Positions 35,401 through 43,435 of a stretch of 64,000 nucleotides of DNA are shown here, piece by piece; positions within the stretch are counted from its first letter, which is position 1, and the number at the start of each line of letters is the position of its first letter. The position numbers and the translations under genes are program-made. The stretch comes from Ophiodon elongatus (taxonomy: Eukaryota > Chordata > Actinopteri > Perciformes > Hexagrammidae), in the NCBI GenBank assembly GCA_016806645.1, contig JACSYO010001630.1, forward strand, positions 124,001 through 188,000, written 5' to 3'. Below the pieces are notes generated by a model. The model searched no databases and was not told where the DNA came from. It saw nothing but the letters and a program-made list of their open reading frames with translations.

Positions 35401-35579
35401 GGTAAACTAATTGAAGGCATGTCTTTTGAAAGACTGACAAAAAATGTGCCACTGTCCTATACTTTGTGAGTGAAATATACAGTATGTTAATTCTTCTGTG
35501 TGTGTGTGTGTGCATCACCTGCTGTCAGACCAGGTTCTCCACCAGGATCTGTCAGAACCTCTGGGTTGTTGTGATCCAT
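10806..35579 (-). CDS. ccdc142: CCDC142-like protein, 15 coding exons
   Basis: Coding exons on the minus strand: 35519-35579, 35188-35228, 33005-33226, 32197-32409, 27761-29082, 23116-23417, 21667-21753, 19696-19890, 18416-18582, 17966-18118, 15534-15648, 13727-13904, 12103-12213, 11284-11384 and 10806-11005. All introns are GT-AG and the phases chain perfectly over 3468 nt (1155 aa plus stop). I assign the family from the C-terminal half, including YASLAAQTVIGQVLEG, MTAFMEAWMEHILKQ, RGALQLKQDFDSIREL and EIFEQTMPS, which resemble the conserved CCDC142 domain as I recall it. The protein is largely helical and leucine-rich, with no signal peptide or obvious catalytic motif, and its molecular role is unknown to me. 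Exon 5 is 1322 nt and contains a low-complexity Ser/Pro/His-rich segment, making the protein longer than the human one (about 750 aa). The start is the first ATG after a splice acceptor at 35599; an in-frame upstream extension is possible. Confidence 0.75.
12421..12453. repeat. Back-to-back transposon ends (GAGGCCC / GGGCCTC)
   Basis: GAGGCCC at 12422-12428 and GGGCCTCATGCAGG from 12443 are inverted copies of the terminal motif of the MITE at 18880-19676, separated by about 14 bp. This may be the junction of two related elements in a ccdc142 intron. The inner body of each was not delimited. Confidence 0.35.
14042..14067. repeat. (ATT)n microsatellite
   Basis: A short run of ATT trinucleotides at about 14050-14067, preceded by A/T-rich sequence, in a ccdc142 intron. 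Confidence 0.6.
14330..14825 (+). mobile_element. LINE fragment of the CR1/L2/Rex1 type, end of ORF2
   Basis: The three plus-strand frames together read as the C-terminal part of a CR1/L2-superfamily reverse transcriptase. In order they give a decayed SLDYCNSLY block, LVQNAATRLLTGT, then HWQL-like, SDLLPPQLPQG-like and SPRLWN blocks. Frameshifts separate the blocks and a poly(G) run at 14679-14689 interrupts the end. It lies in an intron of ccdc142 and is a dead 5'-truncated copy. Confidence 0.65.
16028..16096. repeat. Near-perfect 30-nt inverted repeat (hairpin)
   Basis: The left arm at 16028-16057 and the right arm at 16067-16096 are reverse complements at 28 of 30 positions, separated by a 9-nt spacer. 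An RNA from either strand would fold into a miRNA-precursor-sized hairpin. It lies just upstream of the L1-like relic in a ccdc142 intron. It could equally be the collapsed centre of a foldback transposon. Confidence 0.7.
16090..16960 (+). pseudogene. L1/Tx1-like LINE relic (reverse transcriptase region)
   Basis: The plus strand reads as scattered ORF2 blocks of a teleost L1/Tx1-type element. At 16150-16290 there is an LARSLRK-like connector with KNKHVKSLSGPEEIND. At about 16385-16450 there is DFTLDEVKAAI followed by a decayed GPDGF block. After an internal deletion, 16680-16750 matches the LGRINVIKM-type thumb block and 16815-16850 reads KGGFGLSQFKLYW. Stops and frameshifts are abundant, so it is inactive. 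Confidence 0.6.
16965..17940. other. Intronic sequence without recognised feature
   Basis: ccdc142 intron sequence between the LINE relic and the exon at 17966-18118. I see no coding block, terminal repeat or tandem array in it. Confidence 0.4.
18222..18360. repeat. Dispersed teleost repeat, copy 1
   Basis: The sequence beginning TTAAAGCTACAGTTG, with CACTATATC(C/T)TGACAGTAGTACATGAG inside, recurs at 36030-36150. The two copies sit in or near different ccdc142 introns. The pattern fits a common teleost MITE; no terminal duplication was identified. Confidence 0.55.
18880..19676. mobile_element. 797-bp MITE with 17-bp terminal inverted repeats
   Basis: The left end GGGCCTCATGCAAGAAC at 18880 and the right end at 19660-19676 are inverted repeats matching at 16 of 17 positions. 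ATT at 18877-18879 and again at 19677-19679 are consistent with a 3-bp target duplication. No transposase is present. The right end lies about 18 bp from the splice donor of the ccdc142 exon at 19696-19890. The 3-bp duplication suggests a PIF/Harbinger-type element, but that is an inference. Confidence 0.6.
20091..20392. repeat. (CTGT)n tetranucleotide array, about 300 bp
   Basis: A long run of TGTC/CTGT units with scattered CTGC, CCGT and GACT variants. On the minus strand all three frames stay open, giving artefactual TDRQ-rich peptides. It is intronic in ccdc142. Confidence 0.95.
21230..21657. repeat. (TGAG)n compound array with higher-order ~20-35 bp units
   Basis: The array starts and ends with GTGT-rich tracts. 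Its core is TGAG repeats interrupted regularly by GATA and TCTGTGAGATAG, giving a higher-order pattern. It ends about 10 bp from the splice donor of the ccdc142 exon at 21667-21753. Long open frames across it on the minus strand are a by-product of the repeat. Confidence 0.95.
22110..22490. repeat. Dispersed teleost repeat related to 36890-36980
   Basis: GGTCTGAGCC...CATCATTTGAA followed by a (G)AGTGGGGA-like block is shared with about 36923-36975. This points to a dispersed element of the CCACTGCATCATTTGAA type. The borders are approximate. Confidence 0.45.
22497..22740. repeat. Dispersed repeat, copy A (partner at 27462-27670)
   Basis: Starting at TTTGAGGTAAATCAACTTCCC, the segment matches 27462-27670 in order. 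Shared blocks are the AATCAACTTCCC start, CTGAATCCAGAGTTAT, GTTCATGTGA, GGGCTGGGAGGCGGGGTTAAAGG-like and ATGC(G)GAAGA(T)CC-like blocks. The copies are diverged, so this is an old dispersed element. Confidence 0.6.
23828..24106 (+). repeat. L2-like LINE/SINE 3' tail, copy 1
   Basis: This carries the widespread teleost tail: ...GAGGATCCTCCTCTGTTGC..., TTCTTCC, GAGTTTTTCCTGAACC, GGATGTCGTATGTGTACAG, TTGTAAAGCCCTCTGAGG, then GGCTATACAAAATAAAT ending in ATTGAATC. Three more copies occur in the window: 30822-31560 (+), 54072-54150 (-) and 55705-55905 (-). It contains no coding capacity. Confidence 0.75.
24520..26030. repeat. 27-bp minisatellite (about 50 units) expanded inside an LTR
   Basis: The unit is ATGACTAGTAGGGAAGGACTAGATATT with variants (AGGTATT, GGGAAAGAC). 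Because 27 is a multiple of three, one plus-strand frame reads as the nonapeptide MTSREGLDI over and over. The array is regular at 24520-24900 and 25440-26030 but ragged at about 24905-25440, with shortened units and inserted A/C-rich patches such as AAACAAAACAAAAC. It runs directly into a segment that also occurs at 51745-52228, where only one unit is present. It lies in the ccdc142 intron before the 1322-nt exon. Confidence 0.9.
26007..26510 (+). mobile_element. LTR (U3 end-R-U5) and leader of a retroelement, copy 1
   Basis: This is closely similar to 51745-52228. It contains AATAAA at 26304-26309, then TTGAACTTTGATCCAATCTC and a TGGCGCC at 26391 that resembles a lysine tRNA primer site. 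After that comes a shared leader ending CAGCCACCACA at about 26510. The minisatellite occupies the position expected for the upstream U3. No gag or pol follows, so only an LTR-plus-leader fragment remains. The 5' border is hidden by the array. Confidence 0.6.
26511..27142. other. Intronic sequence without recognised feature
   Basis: ccdc142 intron sequence between the LTR fragment and the foldback element. No coding block or repeat structure is evident. Confidence 0.4.
27143..27384. mobile_element. 242-bp foldback MITE
   Basis: The terminal inverted repeats at 27143-27164 and 27363-27384 match at 19 of 22 positions and include GTTTACATGCAC / GTGCATGTAAAC. Subterminal blocks are also inverted (GACAATATTCC against GGAATATTGTC), so most of the element could fold on itself. 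There is an A-rich tract in the middle and no ORF. Confidence 0.6.
27462..27670. repeat. Dispersed repeat, copy B (partner at 22497-22740)
   Basis: This is the diverged second copy of the repeat described at 22497-22740, in the same orientation. It ends about 90 bp before the splice donor of the 1322-nt ccdc142 exon. Confidence 0.6.
29380..29805. repeat. Dispersed teleost repeat with poly(T) tract
   Basis: Typical blocks are two copies of TATCTCAACTGTTGGATGG / TATCTCAACAACTATTGG around a T-run at about 29465-29487, then CCATGGTCCCCTCAGGATGAA, TCTAACTTTTCATTTAGCGCCA and ACGTTAGCATGTTAGCATTGTCAT. I recognise this as a common perciform repeat. The family name is uncertain and it is non-coding. 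Confidence 0.6.
30822..31560 (+). repeat. L2-like 3' tail, copy 2, interrupted by a solo LTR
   Basis: Positions 30822-31053 match copy 1 up to GTTCTCTGAGGAG. The remainder of the tail resumes at 31508 with GGAGAATTTTTTAATTTGTG and GGGCTATACAAAATACATTTAATTGAA. The gap is filled by the LTR at 31054-31507. Confidence 0.75.
31054..31507 (-). mobile_element. Solo LTR, 454 bp, with GGAG target duplication
   Basis: The insert is bounded by TGTTACGGAAG at 31054 and CCCATCACA at 31507, so on the minus strand it begins TGTGATGGG and ends CGTAACA (TG...CA). GGAG flanks it on both sides (31050-31053 and 31508-31511). Read on the minus strand it contains a TATAAATTA element and, further on, an AATAAAAC signal, in the order expected for U3-R-U5. 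No internal region is present, so it arose by LTR-LTR recombination. Confidence 0.75.
32600..32775. repeat. Dispersed teleost repeat (GTGACCTTTGACCTCC type)
   Basis: Blocks are GTGACCTTTGACCTCCAAAA, CAGTTCATCCAAGTGGACGTTTG, GAAATTCCCCACAGGTGTTGC, GAGATATCCCGTTCACGAGAATG and CATAATGTCTCCGATGGCGGCGTG. I recognise this as an abundant SINE-like teleost repeat. It sits in a ccdc142 intron. Confidence 0.6.
34620..35026. repeat. 14-bp minisatellite, about 29 units
   Basis: The unit is CTG(T/A)AGTC(C/A)ATGAT. Variation is confined mainly to T/A and C/A at two fixed positions, so units fall into a few types arranged in blocks. It is intronic in ccdc142, between the exons at 33005-33226 and 35188-35228. 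Confidence 0.9.
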
Positions 35580-35624
35580 CCCAGACAATGCAGCAAAGCT
35601 GTGAACAGACGGTATCGACATTGT

Positions 35625-35875
35625 TAGCTGCTTGATAAATGGACTGTACTTGTACATCTCTTTTCTAGTCTCTCAACCACTCAAAGTACTTTCACACTAC
35701 TTGTCATCATTCACCCATTCACACACTGATGGCAGGGGCTACCATGCAAGGTGCCACCTGCCATCAGGACTATCTAACATTCATACCCAATCATACACCG
35801 ATGGCACAGCTATGGAAGTTGAAGGACGACCCGCTCTCACACTGAGCCACAGTCGCCCCAAAGTGCTTAAAGGAC
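35625..35875. repeat. Dispersed teleost repeat (ends GAGCCACAGTCGCCCC)
   Basis: Blocks are TGATAAATGGACTGTACTTGTA, CTAGTCTCTCAACCACTCAAAG, CATTCACCCATTCACACAC, GGCAGGGGCTACCATGCAAGG, GACGACCCGCTCTCACACTGAG and GCCACAGTCGCCCC. This is one of the commonest percomorph repeats. It starts about 25 bp upstream of the ccdc142 exon that carries the start codon. Confidence 0.7.
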
Positions 35876-36029
35876 ACTTTTTAGGGTGAGGTGTTGTCTG
35901 TGATGGCGTTCTCATTTTTGTACGTAATAGTTATGGGGTATGATGATCAACAGTGTGGCTAATTTCCACGCATTCACAACAAGATCTCGTGTTTTTATGC
36001 CAATTTGTCGGCTGAATGACGACACAGAG

Positions 36030-36260
36030 GTGTACTTAAAGCTACAGTTGATAACTTTACTGAAGTAACTCTTTGTCATATTTCCTCCAACTATCACTAT
36101 ATCTGGACAGTAGTACATGAGAGAGATAATCTGTGAAAAGATCTGGTTCCTCTCCCTCATCATAGTGATCCTAATGGCATTTGCAAGATTCCTGCCACAG
36201 AAATAGAAATGGAGTAGAATGGACATTGGACGGTTTTTCTTGGTCATTTGACGAATACAA
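36030..36260. repeat. Dispersed teleost repeat, copy 2 (partner at 18222-18360)
   Basis: Shares AAAGCTACAGTTG.TAACTTTA and CACTATATC.GGACAGTAGTACATGAG with the copy at 18222-18360 and extends further, with GTCATTTGACG near its end. Confidence 0.55.
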
Positions 36261-36284
36261 AAGACAATGGCGATTGTTGTAAGT

Positions 36285-36980
36285 TGTTATGGTGACCAGG
36301 CGGAAACCTCTGGTGAAGCCAATGAGAAAGTGTCTTCAAGCTGCATTCTCTTCTCTGACCACCAGGGGGCGACTCCTCTGGTTGTATAGAAGTCTATGAG
36401 AAAATGACTCTACTTCTCTCTTGATTTATTCCCTCTGTAAACATTGTAAACATGAGTTTATGGTCTCAATCTCTAGTTCCAAGTCTTCTTCAATACAGCA
36501 TGATGTTCATTTAGTAATTTATGGTCCATTCAGAGTCAAAGACCATAAAGCAGGGTATGCTTTAGGGCGGGGCTACTGTGATTGACCAAAGCCATATCCG
36601 GCGTCACTACGTCACTCCTCCACATTCCAAATATGGTAACTTCCATTCGGTTGCAAAAAAACCACATGACGACAACTGTAATCCAAGATGGCGATGGCAA
36701 AGTCGCTGGCCTCAAGGCTCCTTAACGGCAGTCCACAAACCAATGGGTGACGTCACGATGACTATGTGTCAGTGGGGCTGTAAAGTGTTGCTCGCCGGAA
36801 TAAGAGACGACACGGCTCCGGAAACGGATGGCTGGCTAGTTAGCCAAGTAGCTGGAGCGGCGGGGAGTGAGGCCAAGGGGCAAAAGGTTATTATTATTAA
36901 AAGGGTAACTTCACTACTACTTAGGTCTGAGCCTAAGTCCACCCACTGCATCATTTGAATGCAAAAGAGTGGGGAAGAGG
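36285..36980. repeat. Composite of dispersed teleost repeats
   Basis: Contains the familiar blocks CTCTGACCACCAGGGGGCGACTCC and AAGTCTATGAGAAAATGACTC, ATGGTCCATTCAGAGTCAAAGACC, AACCAATGGGTGACGTCACG, and finally the GAGCCTAAGTCCACCCACTGCATC block also seen at 22180. The open plus-strand frame at 36578-36958 falls inside this repeat and is not regarded as a gene. Confidence 0.55.
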
Positions 36981-37494
36981 CTGAGATATGAAACCACTAT
37001 CCACTTCTGAATGACGAAAGCCTTGAAACAGAATCAACAAAGATGACAGTGACAGTAGCTTGAGAAATAGCGAATTGTCAAAGGTCACCGAATTTGATGG
37101 ATTTACTGTTTATCAGACCACAGATGAGACATGATTTACACCGCGCAGCCGCTCCGCCTCACTCCCCAACTCCGGGAGACTTCGCCGGGAGGAGAGCGAG
37201 CTCCAGCTTCGGAGACGGCTGTAGCAACTGGAAGTGAGCCAGTGCGAGCCCCGAGCCCCTCAGTCTCCGGCTGTGGTCTCCTAGCAACAGGGAGAAGAGG
37301 GTGGCAGCCTTTCATGACGAAGACTATTTCCAAATGGTCCACTCATTCTCACAATTGGCCTTGTACGATTAGAGCCATTTTCAACCATGATGTGCAGATT
37401 TTTTTTTATCAGATTGGTAAGAAATGTTAATATTAACACAGTCAGTCATATAATTTAGTTTATAGCTTAAAAACACATTAAGTCTGCAGTTACC

Positions 37495-37665
37495 AAGCTT
37501 TAAGGACAATTTTGAGGTACTTTTACTAGAGTGTTTCTATTTTATGCAACTGTATTTCAGAGGCTGTTTTTCTCTTACTTTACTTCATGTCACTACATTT
37601 ACCTGACAGCTAATGGTTATAGATACTTAACTGATCCAGATTCTAAAAATATAATTAACTTATAC
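37495..37665. repeat. Degenerate hAT-MITE fragment (TTGAGGTACTT type), copy 1
   Basis: Blocks TTTTGAGGTACTTTTACT, TTTCTATTTTATGCAACT, TATTTCAGAGG and CTTTACTTCATGTCACTACATTTA match the common teleost repeat that begins CAGTGGTGGAATGTAAC. Further copies are at 39208-39255 (the end only) and 56463-56650. Confidence 0.5.
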
Positions 37666-38356
37666 TATATGATGCATTGTTATAGATAAAACCACCGAAT
37701 TAACTTCACCTCGACCAACAGTAACACCCACAGGGACCATTCACTTTAAGGTATTTTCCTTCACTTATTGGAGTATATTTGAATATAAGAATTATACTTC
37801 TTGTGGTGTATTTTTAGATCCTTTCAATGCCAAGTCCATTTAAGTAAAGGATGTGAATACCTCTTCCAGCTCGGCCCCTCTCAGGGGTTGGGAGACAGCT
37901 AAGATCTGTCTTTAGTAACGTTACCACTGGAACCTGATTTCATCTGGGACTGAGAAGTGTCACAGAGCCCACAGCGTCCGATCACCAATGACGTAACTAA
38001 CGTGATGGCGCTCCTCGAGCGTTTGACTGAGCAGGGGACGTCCCAGCCCCAAAGCATTATCAAGACATTCTTACTGAACATTAGAAAAGGGGTCCAAACG
38101 TCCGTCCCCGGAGCATCCTGACGACTCAACAGAAGCACCGCTGGCCCTCACGTGTCCTCACGAGACGCCGCGAGCTTCACCCTCACTTCGAGGGAATAAT
38201 CCCACAGAACTATAGTCTCCTCAGCAGCAGCAGCAGCAGGTTTAGCTCATTAAGCTACAACTAACGGCGTTTTTGTATCCGTGTCCACGGTTTGCATTTA
38301 TCACATTCCTTCAGTGAAATGGCCGCCGAAAGCCAAGTGTCTTATTATTGACTTAC

Positions 38357-38640
38357 TCCTTTTCTAAGATGTACTTGTTAATCCACTGCTCACGAAGGCA
38401 GTGTGGTTTAAAATAGCATCTGCTAGCGAAGCCTGAAAACAGTAAACACAGGATGTAGACGCAGCCAATCAGGAGAAAGCGTCCCCGGTCGTTATGGAAA
38501 ACAGGCCGCCTGTTTTTTCTTCTTCTGCTTACGGATTCCCGGCAGACTAAATGCCGTGCGGCTCTTTGCTGCCCCTCAGTGGTCGGTGTCAGGCTGCAGC
38601 TCAGGCGGTTTTCTTTTTCCAAAAGGTGTAGTCTGTCGCT
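38357..38640 (-). promoter_or_regulatory. Possible first exon / promoter of the ccdc142-like gene
   Basis: On the minus strand an open stretch ends AAAAGGA followed by the strong donor GTAAGT at 38356-38351. Joining it to the acceptor at 35599 keeps one frame open into the ATG at 35579. An inverted CCAAT box (ATTGG on the minus strand) lies at about 38465-38469 and the surroundings are CpG-containing. It could be a 5' UTR exon or an N-terminal coding extension of about 90 residues. Neither is proven. Confidence 0.35.
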
Positions 38641-39731
38641 GCGATGAGTTCAGTGGTTCTTTGTGGGATTAAGCAGGCTCTTCTTAGTGTCCAGGCGGGA
38701 TGATGCAGAATTTAAAGCCTTGCTCTTTGTTCCATGTGATAGTTGCTTTCCGTGAGTAATCCCACAATGTCCCAGTCCAGTCATAACAACTGTGTGCCTT
38801 CGCTCTCTCTCTCTCTAAATAATGTTATTTCGTCATCCCGTTTTATATAGACAATAACAGTAAAAAAATATTTCTGCCACACAGCTATGCTTCCTTGGCA
38901 CGATGAGATAGAATTTTATTCATCCCAAAGGAAATGGTTGTGAAGCAGCTGCAATACAAAGTAGAAAAGAGTGCATGGGCATTAAGGTCACCCTGAACAG
39001 GGTTTCACTGAACATTTCAGAAAACCTCAGAAGGAAAATAGATTATGAGAGTTTAAACATGAGGATATTTTCAATGTGTTACGATTTATTTAGAGATGAT
39101 CATAAAATCAACAACAATAATGAAGTCTGTCACCGACCTCTCTCTTTAACATTTAAACTACTAAGGGGAAACAAATACAGTAAACGTCTTATTGTTCTTT
39201 AACAATAGGAAGTGGTGGAATGTAAACTAAGTACATTTATTCAGGTACTCTACACTGTAAACAATTGCTGTTAATTTACAGCCAATTTTCGTTTGTTGGT
39301 ATTAATCCAGAGAGAGGAACAAAGGCCAAACGGGGCGAGGTTGTCTCCAAGAAGACGGGTGTGATCGTCCAGAAGAAGTCTACCACCGTCAACACACACG
39401 TTTCCACACTACTGAAGAACCTCCTTGACTTTGAATGGGACTTCATATAGGTCAATGAACTCCCTCTCTCTCTCTCACACCACAGGCTGTTTTGACAGAC
39501 TGACGTTGCCAAATTAAACCACAATAAACTTTGGTATTATCAGCTTTATAAGCATAGATTTTATTGTACATTCTTGACTCTAGCGTTATTTTTATTAATT
39601 ATTATTTTTTTGCTGTTTTCACAGTGGCACACTGGAAGAAATCTATGGCGACGAACAACCACCAGCAAGGTGATGGTCATCTCTACCTGACCCAGAAGGA
39701 CTGTCCACAACCACCAAGATTCTTCCTCATG
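38641..39731. other. Intergenic; two small coding-like fragments, no gene model
   Basis: At 39290-39450 the plus strand reads an open, basic, coding-like segment ending LLKNLLDFEWDFI-stop. At about 39624-39667 there is an exon-like block between a TTTTCACAG acceptor and an AAG/GTGATG donor. I recognise neither. A fragment of the CAGTGGTGGAATGTAAC repeat lies at 39208-39255. No complete gene could be assembled. Confidence 0.3.
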
Positions 39732-40105
39732 TACCTACCTAACAGGAGTCCTTTAAGAGGTAAAACACAAGCCTACCTAACAGGAGTCCTTTAAGAGGTA
39801 AAACACAAGCCTACCTAACAGGAGTCCTTTAAGAGGTAAAACACAAGCCTACCTAACAGGAGTCCTTTAAGAGGTAAAACACAAGCCTACCTCACAGGAC
39901 TCTTGTAAAAAAACACAACCACCAACAACCAGAGGTAAAACACAAGCCTACCTCACGGGACTCTTGTAAGAGGTAAAACACAAGCCTACCTAACAGGAGT
40001 CCTTTGAGAGGTAAAACACAAGCCTACCTCACGGGACTCTTGTAAGAGGTAAAACACAAGCCTACCTCACGGGACTCTTGTAAGAGGTAAAACACGGGCC
40101 TACCT
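39732..40105. repeat. 38-bp minisatellite, about 9-10 units
   Basis: The unit reads GCCTACCTAACAGGAGTCC then TTTAAGAGGTAAAACACAA. Two main types alternate: CTAACAGGAGTCCTTTAAG, and CTCACGGGACTCTTGTAAG. One unit at 39898-39938 is disrupted by an A/C-rich patch. Confidence 0.9.
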
Positions 40106-41440
40106 TGAGTTTTATTTTCCAAATGTTGCTATTGATGCATATTTTCAAAATGTTCTTACTAATGTACATTTTCAAATGGTCTTAATGCAAAATTTCAAAA
40201 TGTTGTTATTAATATAGTTTGTCTTACAAATGTTGCTGATGATGCATATTTTTGAAATGTTCTTACTGAGAGAAAACATTGCAGTAAATTTAGTTGTTCT
40301 AGATATATATTCTTTATAGGCTATTTTTACTGTATTAGTTGCCATGGTATTCAACCCAACTGTGTGATTTCAGGTCAAGTTTGAGTTTGGTAAGATAAGT
40401 CACTTATAACTATAATTTGGAAGGAGTTACAACTTATGTCTCAGGTGTTTTCAATTTTCAAGTAAGGGGCAGTCCTTGACATGCAATTTAGGAATTTAAA
40501 TTTGTTGCCATTGTTTTCGGGCAAACACACAGGCAGTTTTTATTTTACTTACTATTTTAATTTGACTTTGGCTTGTTTCGCTGTTTTTTTTATTTCTTAT
40601 AGTAGCAATATTTATGTTGATACTGCCTTGTTAAATAAAAGTTAGTTTGATTTATATCCTTTCTAAGTTGTTTATTGCTTATGTTGCATAGTTTCCATAA
40701 TAATGCAGATGTGTGTAGCCCACAGAACAATAAAGTTACAATGTTAATCGCATTGCAGATTGTTATTTTATATATTCTAAACTGAGTTATTGTATTATCA
40801 ATGTTTCCTGTCTACAGTAAACACTGATAATTTAAAGTAATACAACCCCCTAACCAGAATGTTACTGTAAATTAATTTAATCATCGAAATATACTGGATT
40901 CATTTTTAGTGTAACAGGCGTTGAAATTGTTCAACAGTATGACTACTGTAGAATTACAGTATGTTGCTGGCGTCTCTGCTGCCAGTATTCTTCTGTAAAT
41001 TGAAATAAATACAGCCATATACTGTATTCTACTTTTACAGTAATAGGCTGTATAACGTATGCAGAGGTCCTGCTCTGGAGAAGAGGGGAAGGGGGGGAGG
41101 GTGGAAGCAGGTTCCGCACCTAACACGGTGGTAACTCCTCAGTTGCTTATCCCAGTGATCCCGGAGTAAATGATAATACTCACCGATATAGGTATAATGC
41201 CTTCGGCCTTTTATCTCACCCCGTAGTCTGATCGTTAGGATTTTATGAGATTATGGGTTTTATATAGGGTGTTTTCAGCTAATGCTTTAGGCCCCCACGA
41301 TAGGCTGTAACTCATCTCAACCCTTATCAAGTGAGTACGTATAATGTCTATACAATCTCACTACCTATTTTGTACACTCACATTTTTAGACACACTGCAA
41401 AGTTTTCAACCAGGGTTCTTACCTTAAGTTCCTCTGGTAG
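40106..41440. other. Intergenic, AT-rich; no gene recognised
   Basis: Contains ACAGTA-rich palindromic fragments at about 40930-41045, similar in style to 42150-42190 and 44430-44580, which look like teleost MITE remnants. Nothing coding is evident. Confidence 0.35.
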
Positions 41441-41443
41441 CGT

Positions 41444-41611
41444 CGGTCGTCACCTCAGTATCACACTTGTTCATGGACAGGGGAAGAAGGTTAGACTGCT
41501 AAAGAACCAGAGTCTTTAGTTTTAGTTCCAGTTCCTTACTGAATGGTAAGGCTGTGGTTTTATTTCAGTTTCTTTCTTTTTTCTTTTCCTTTACAAGTCA
41601 CCAAACACGTT
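41444..41611. repeat. 168-bp repeat, copy 1 (near-identical to 59653-59820)
   Basis: This is equal in length to, and differs at about one position from, 59653-59820. It includes CATGGACAG(G/A)GGAAGAAGG and the (T/C)-rich TTTCTTTCTTTTTTCTTTTCC tract. The match stops at CAAACACGTT in both copies. Its origin is unknown; it could be part of an LTR or other recent element. Confidence 0.85.
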
Positions 41612-41689
41612 CAATTCAATGAAACAGTTACAGTGTCAACATGCAAAAATATCTAAGTGTTTAGGGTTTTTCTACATAACTGGTCCCCA

Positions 41690-41815
41690 AGTCAAGCTGG
41701 ATCCTCTGAAGGTAAAGGAGCTTGTCACGTCAAGCCTGATCCTCTGAAGGTAAAGGGAGCTTGTCAATTCAAGCCTGATCCTCTAACGGTAAAGGAGCTT
41801 GTTTAGTCCAGTTTT
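41690..41815. repeat. Short tandem repeat, three ~42-bp units
   Basis: Three consecutive copies of TCAAGC(C)TGATCCTCTGAAGG followed by TAAAGGAGCTTGTCA, with small differences. It lies just downstream of the 168-bp repeat and may belong to the same element. Confidence 0.7.
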
Positions 41816-42198
41816 CTAAAAAGCTGGGAGCTTTCCTGTCCTAGTCTCAGAGAGCTAGGGAAATCCGCCGTCTCTTATCAGGGGAGATGTTAATAAATAG
41901 ACACAGAAGCGGTCCACTCCTCTTACATACATAATACATCCTGTCTCCAATCAGAGTACAGGAGGTTTGTTGCCTTTATACGGTAATAATAAATGAAGAA
42001 TCCTTTTACACAGGATACGTTATATAATACCCATTATACAGAAAAGATTATACATTATAGCATCTTATGCAGGTTATACGTACACAAGTATACTTTTAGA
42101 CTTTTCATATTTTTCCTACGATCATTCAACAGCTGTTAAGTTATTTCACAGTAAGAGTACTGTAAAATTACAGTATATTTCTGGTGTCTCTGCTGAAC

Positions 42199-43435
42199 AT
42201 GACAAACAAGGAGGGGCGACGTGTGTATGGCAACAAGTGGAGAAAGATGGATCGAATGGACCTGCAGGCATATGTGGGTTTGTTGATTCTTGCTGGCGTG
42301 TACCGATCCAGTAAAGAAGCTACAGCTAGTTTATGGCATGCCGAGTCTGGTAGAGCAAGTTTCCGTGCTACCATGACACTCAAGATGTTTCATAAAGTCT
42401 TAAGAGTGATTCGATTTGATGATAAAGACACAAGAGAAGATCGCCGTGCACGAGACGAACTTGCTCCCTTTGGAGACGTCTGGGACAAGTGGGTGTCTCT
42501 CCTGCCGTTGATGTACGATGCAGGCTGATGTGACTGTGGATGAGCTTCGGAGGTCGCTGTCCATTCATACAGTACATCCCGAGTAAACCAGAGAAATATG
42601 GGATACAAATCAGGGCAGCATGCAATGCCAGGTCCAGCTATGCATGGAACATGCAAGTATCCACTGGCAAACCTGCTGGTGCGCAGTCAGAAAACAATCA
42701 GGGCATGCGAGTTGTCCTTGACATGCAGACGGTCTCCAGGGGAAAATGATCACCTGTGACAACTTCTTTACTTCACATGGCCTTGGCCTGCAGCTGCTGA
42801 AGAGAAAGCTTTACATGGTGGGAACAGTACGGAGGAATAAGCCTGAGCTTCCTCCTGCACTGGTGTCATAAACGGACAGGGCTCTGCCTTCACCGAGACC
42901 CGTGCCCCCCGTTGGCCCCTCGTTGTCCTCTACAACATTGTCGACGTGTCTGCATACGACTCCTTTGTCCTGTGGTCTGAGGTCAGCCAGCCTGGAATCA
43001 GGGGAAGTGCAACAGGAGGCTGTTCATGGAGGAGCTTGGGTGACAACTGGTGATACCTCACATGAAGCGATGCAAGGTCAGCATGAAGCTACATTTCTGT
43101 TGCTCTTCCTTCTGTAGTGACCTCACAATTTGAACTATTTGTATTTGCACTGTGATTTGTTATAATAAAGTTTGACTTGACGGGTTATTCCCCGCACGCC
43201 ATCCGCTGCCATATTGGTTTTGGAGATCCAGCCGTTCTGCTCCAGCTCTACCTCTGCAGCCCCTCCTTACCCAGCTGCCTCTCACCCAACTGCCCCTCCT
43301 GGCCCATCACCCAAAAGGAGTAGGTGTAAATTCTGCCCTCGCCAGAGTGATCTCAAAACATCGAAAATGTGCCAAAAATGCAATGCATACATCTACAAAG
43401 ATCACGCCATTACTACCTGCCTCGCATGCAACTGA
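42199..43435 (+). pseudogene. piggyBac transposase, frameshifted relic
   Basis: piggyBac transposases cut and paste DNA at TTAA sites. The first frame (42199-42528) reads MTNKEGRRVYGNKWRKMD..., LILAGVYRSSKEATASLW and FHKVLRVIRFDDKDTRE, matching the N-terminal part of the PGBD4-like DDE_Tnp_1_7 domain. After frameshifts, blocks at about 42745-42830 (TCDNFFTSHGLGLQLLKRKL) and 42930-43050 (NIVDVSAYDSFVLW, GKCNRRLFMEELG) continue it. The last frame ends at 43435 with the cysteine-rich zinc-binding tail CKFC...CQKC...CLAC. At least three frame breaks make it inactive. Confidence 0.85.

Noticed and set aside
36578..36958. 126-aa plus-strand ORF
   Set aside because: It lies within dispersed teleost repeat sequence and has no domain.
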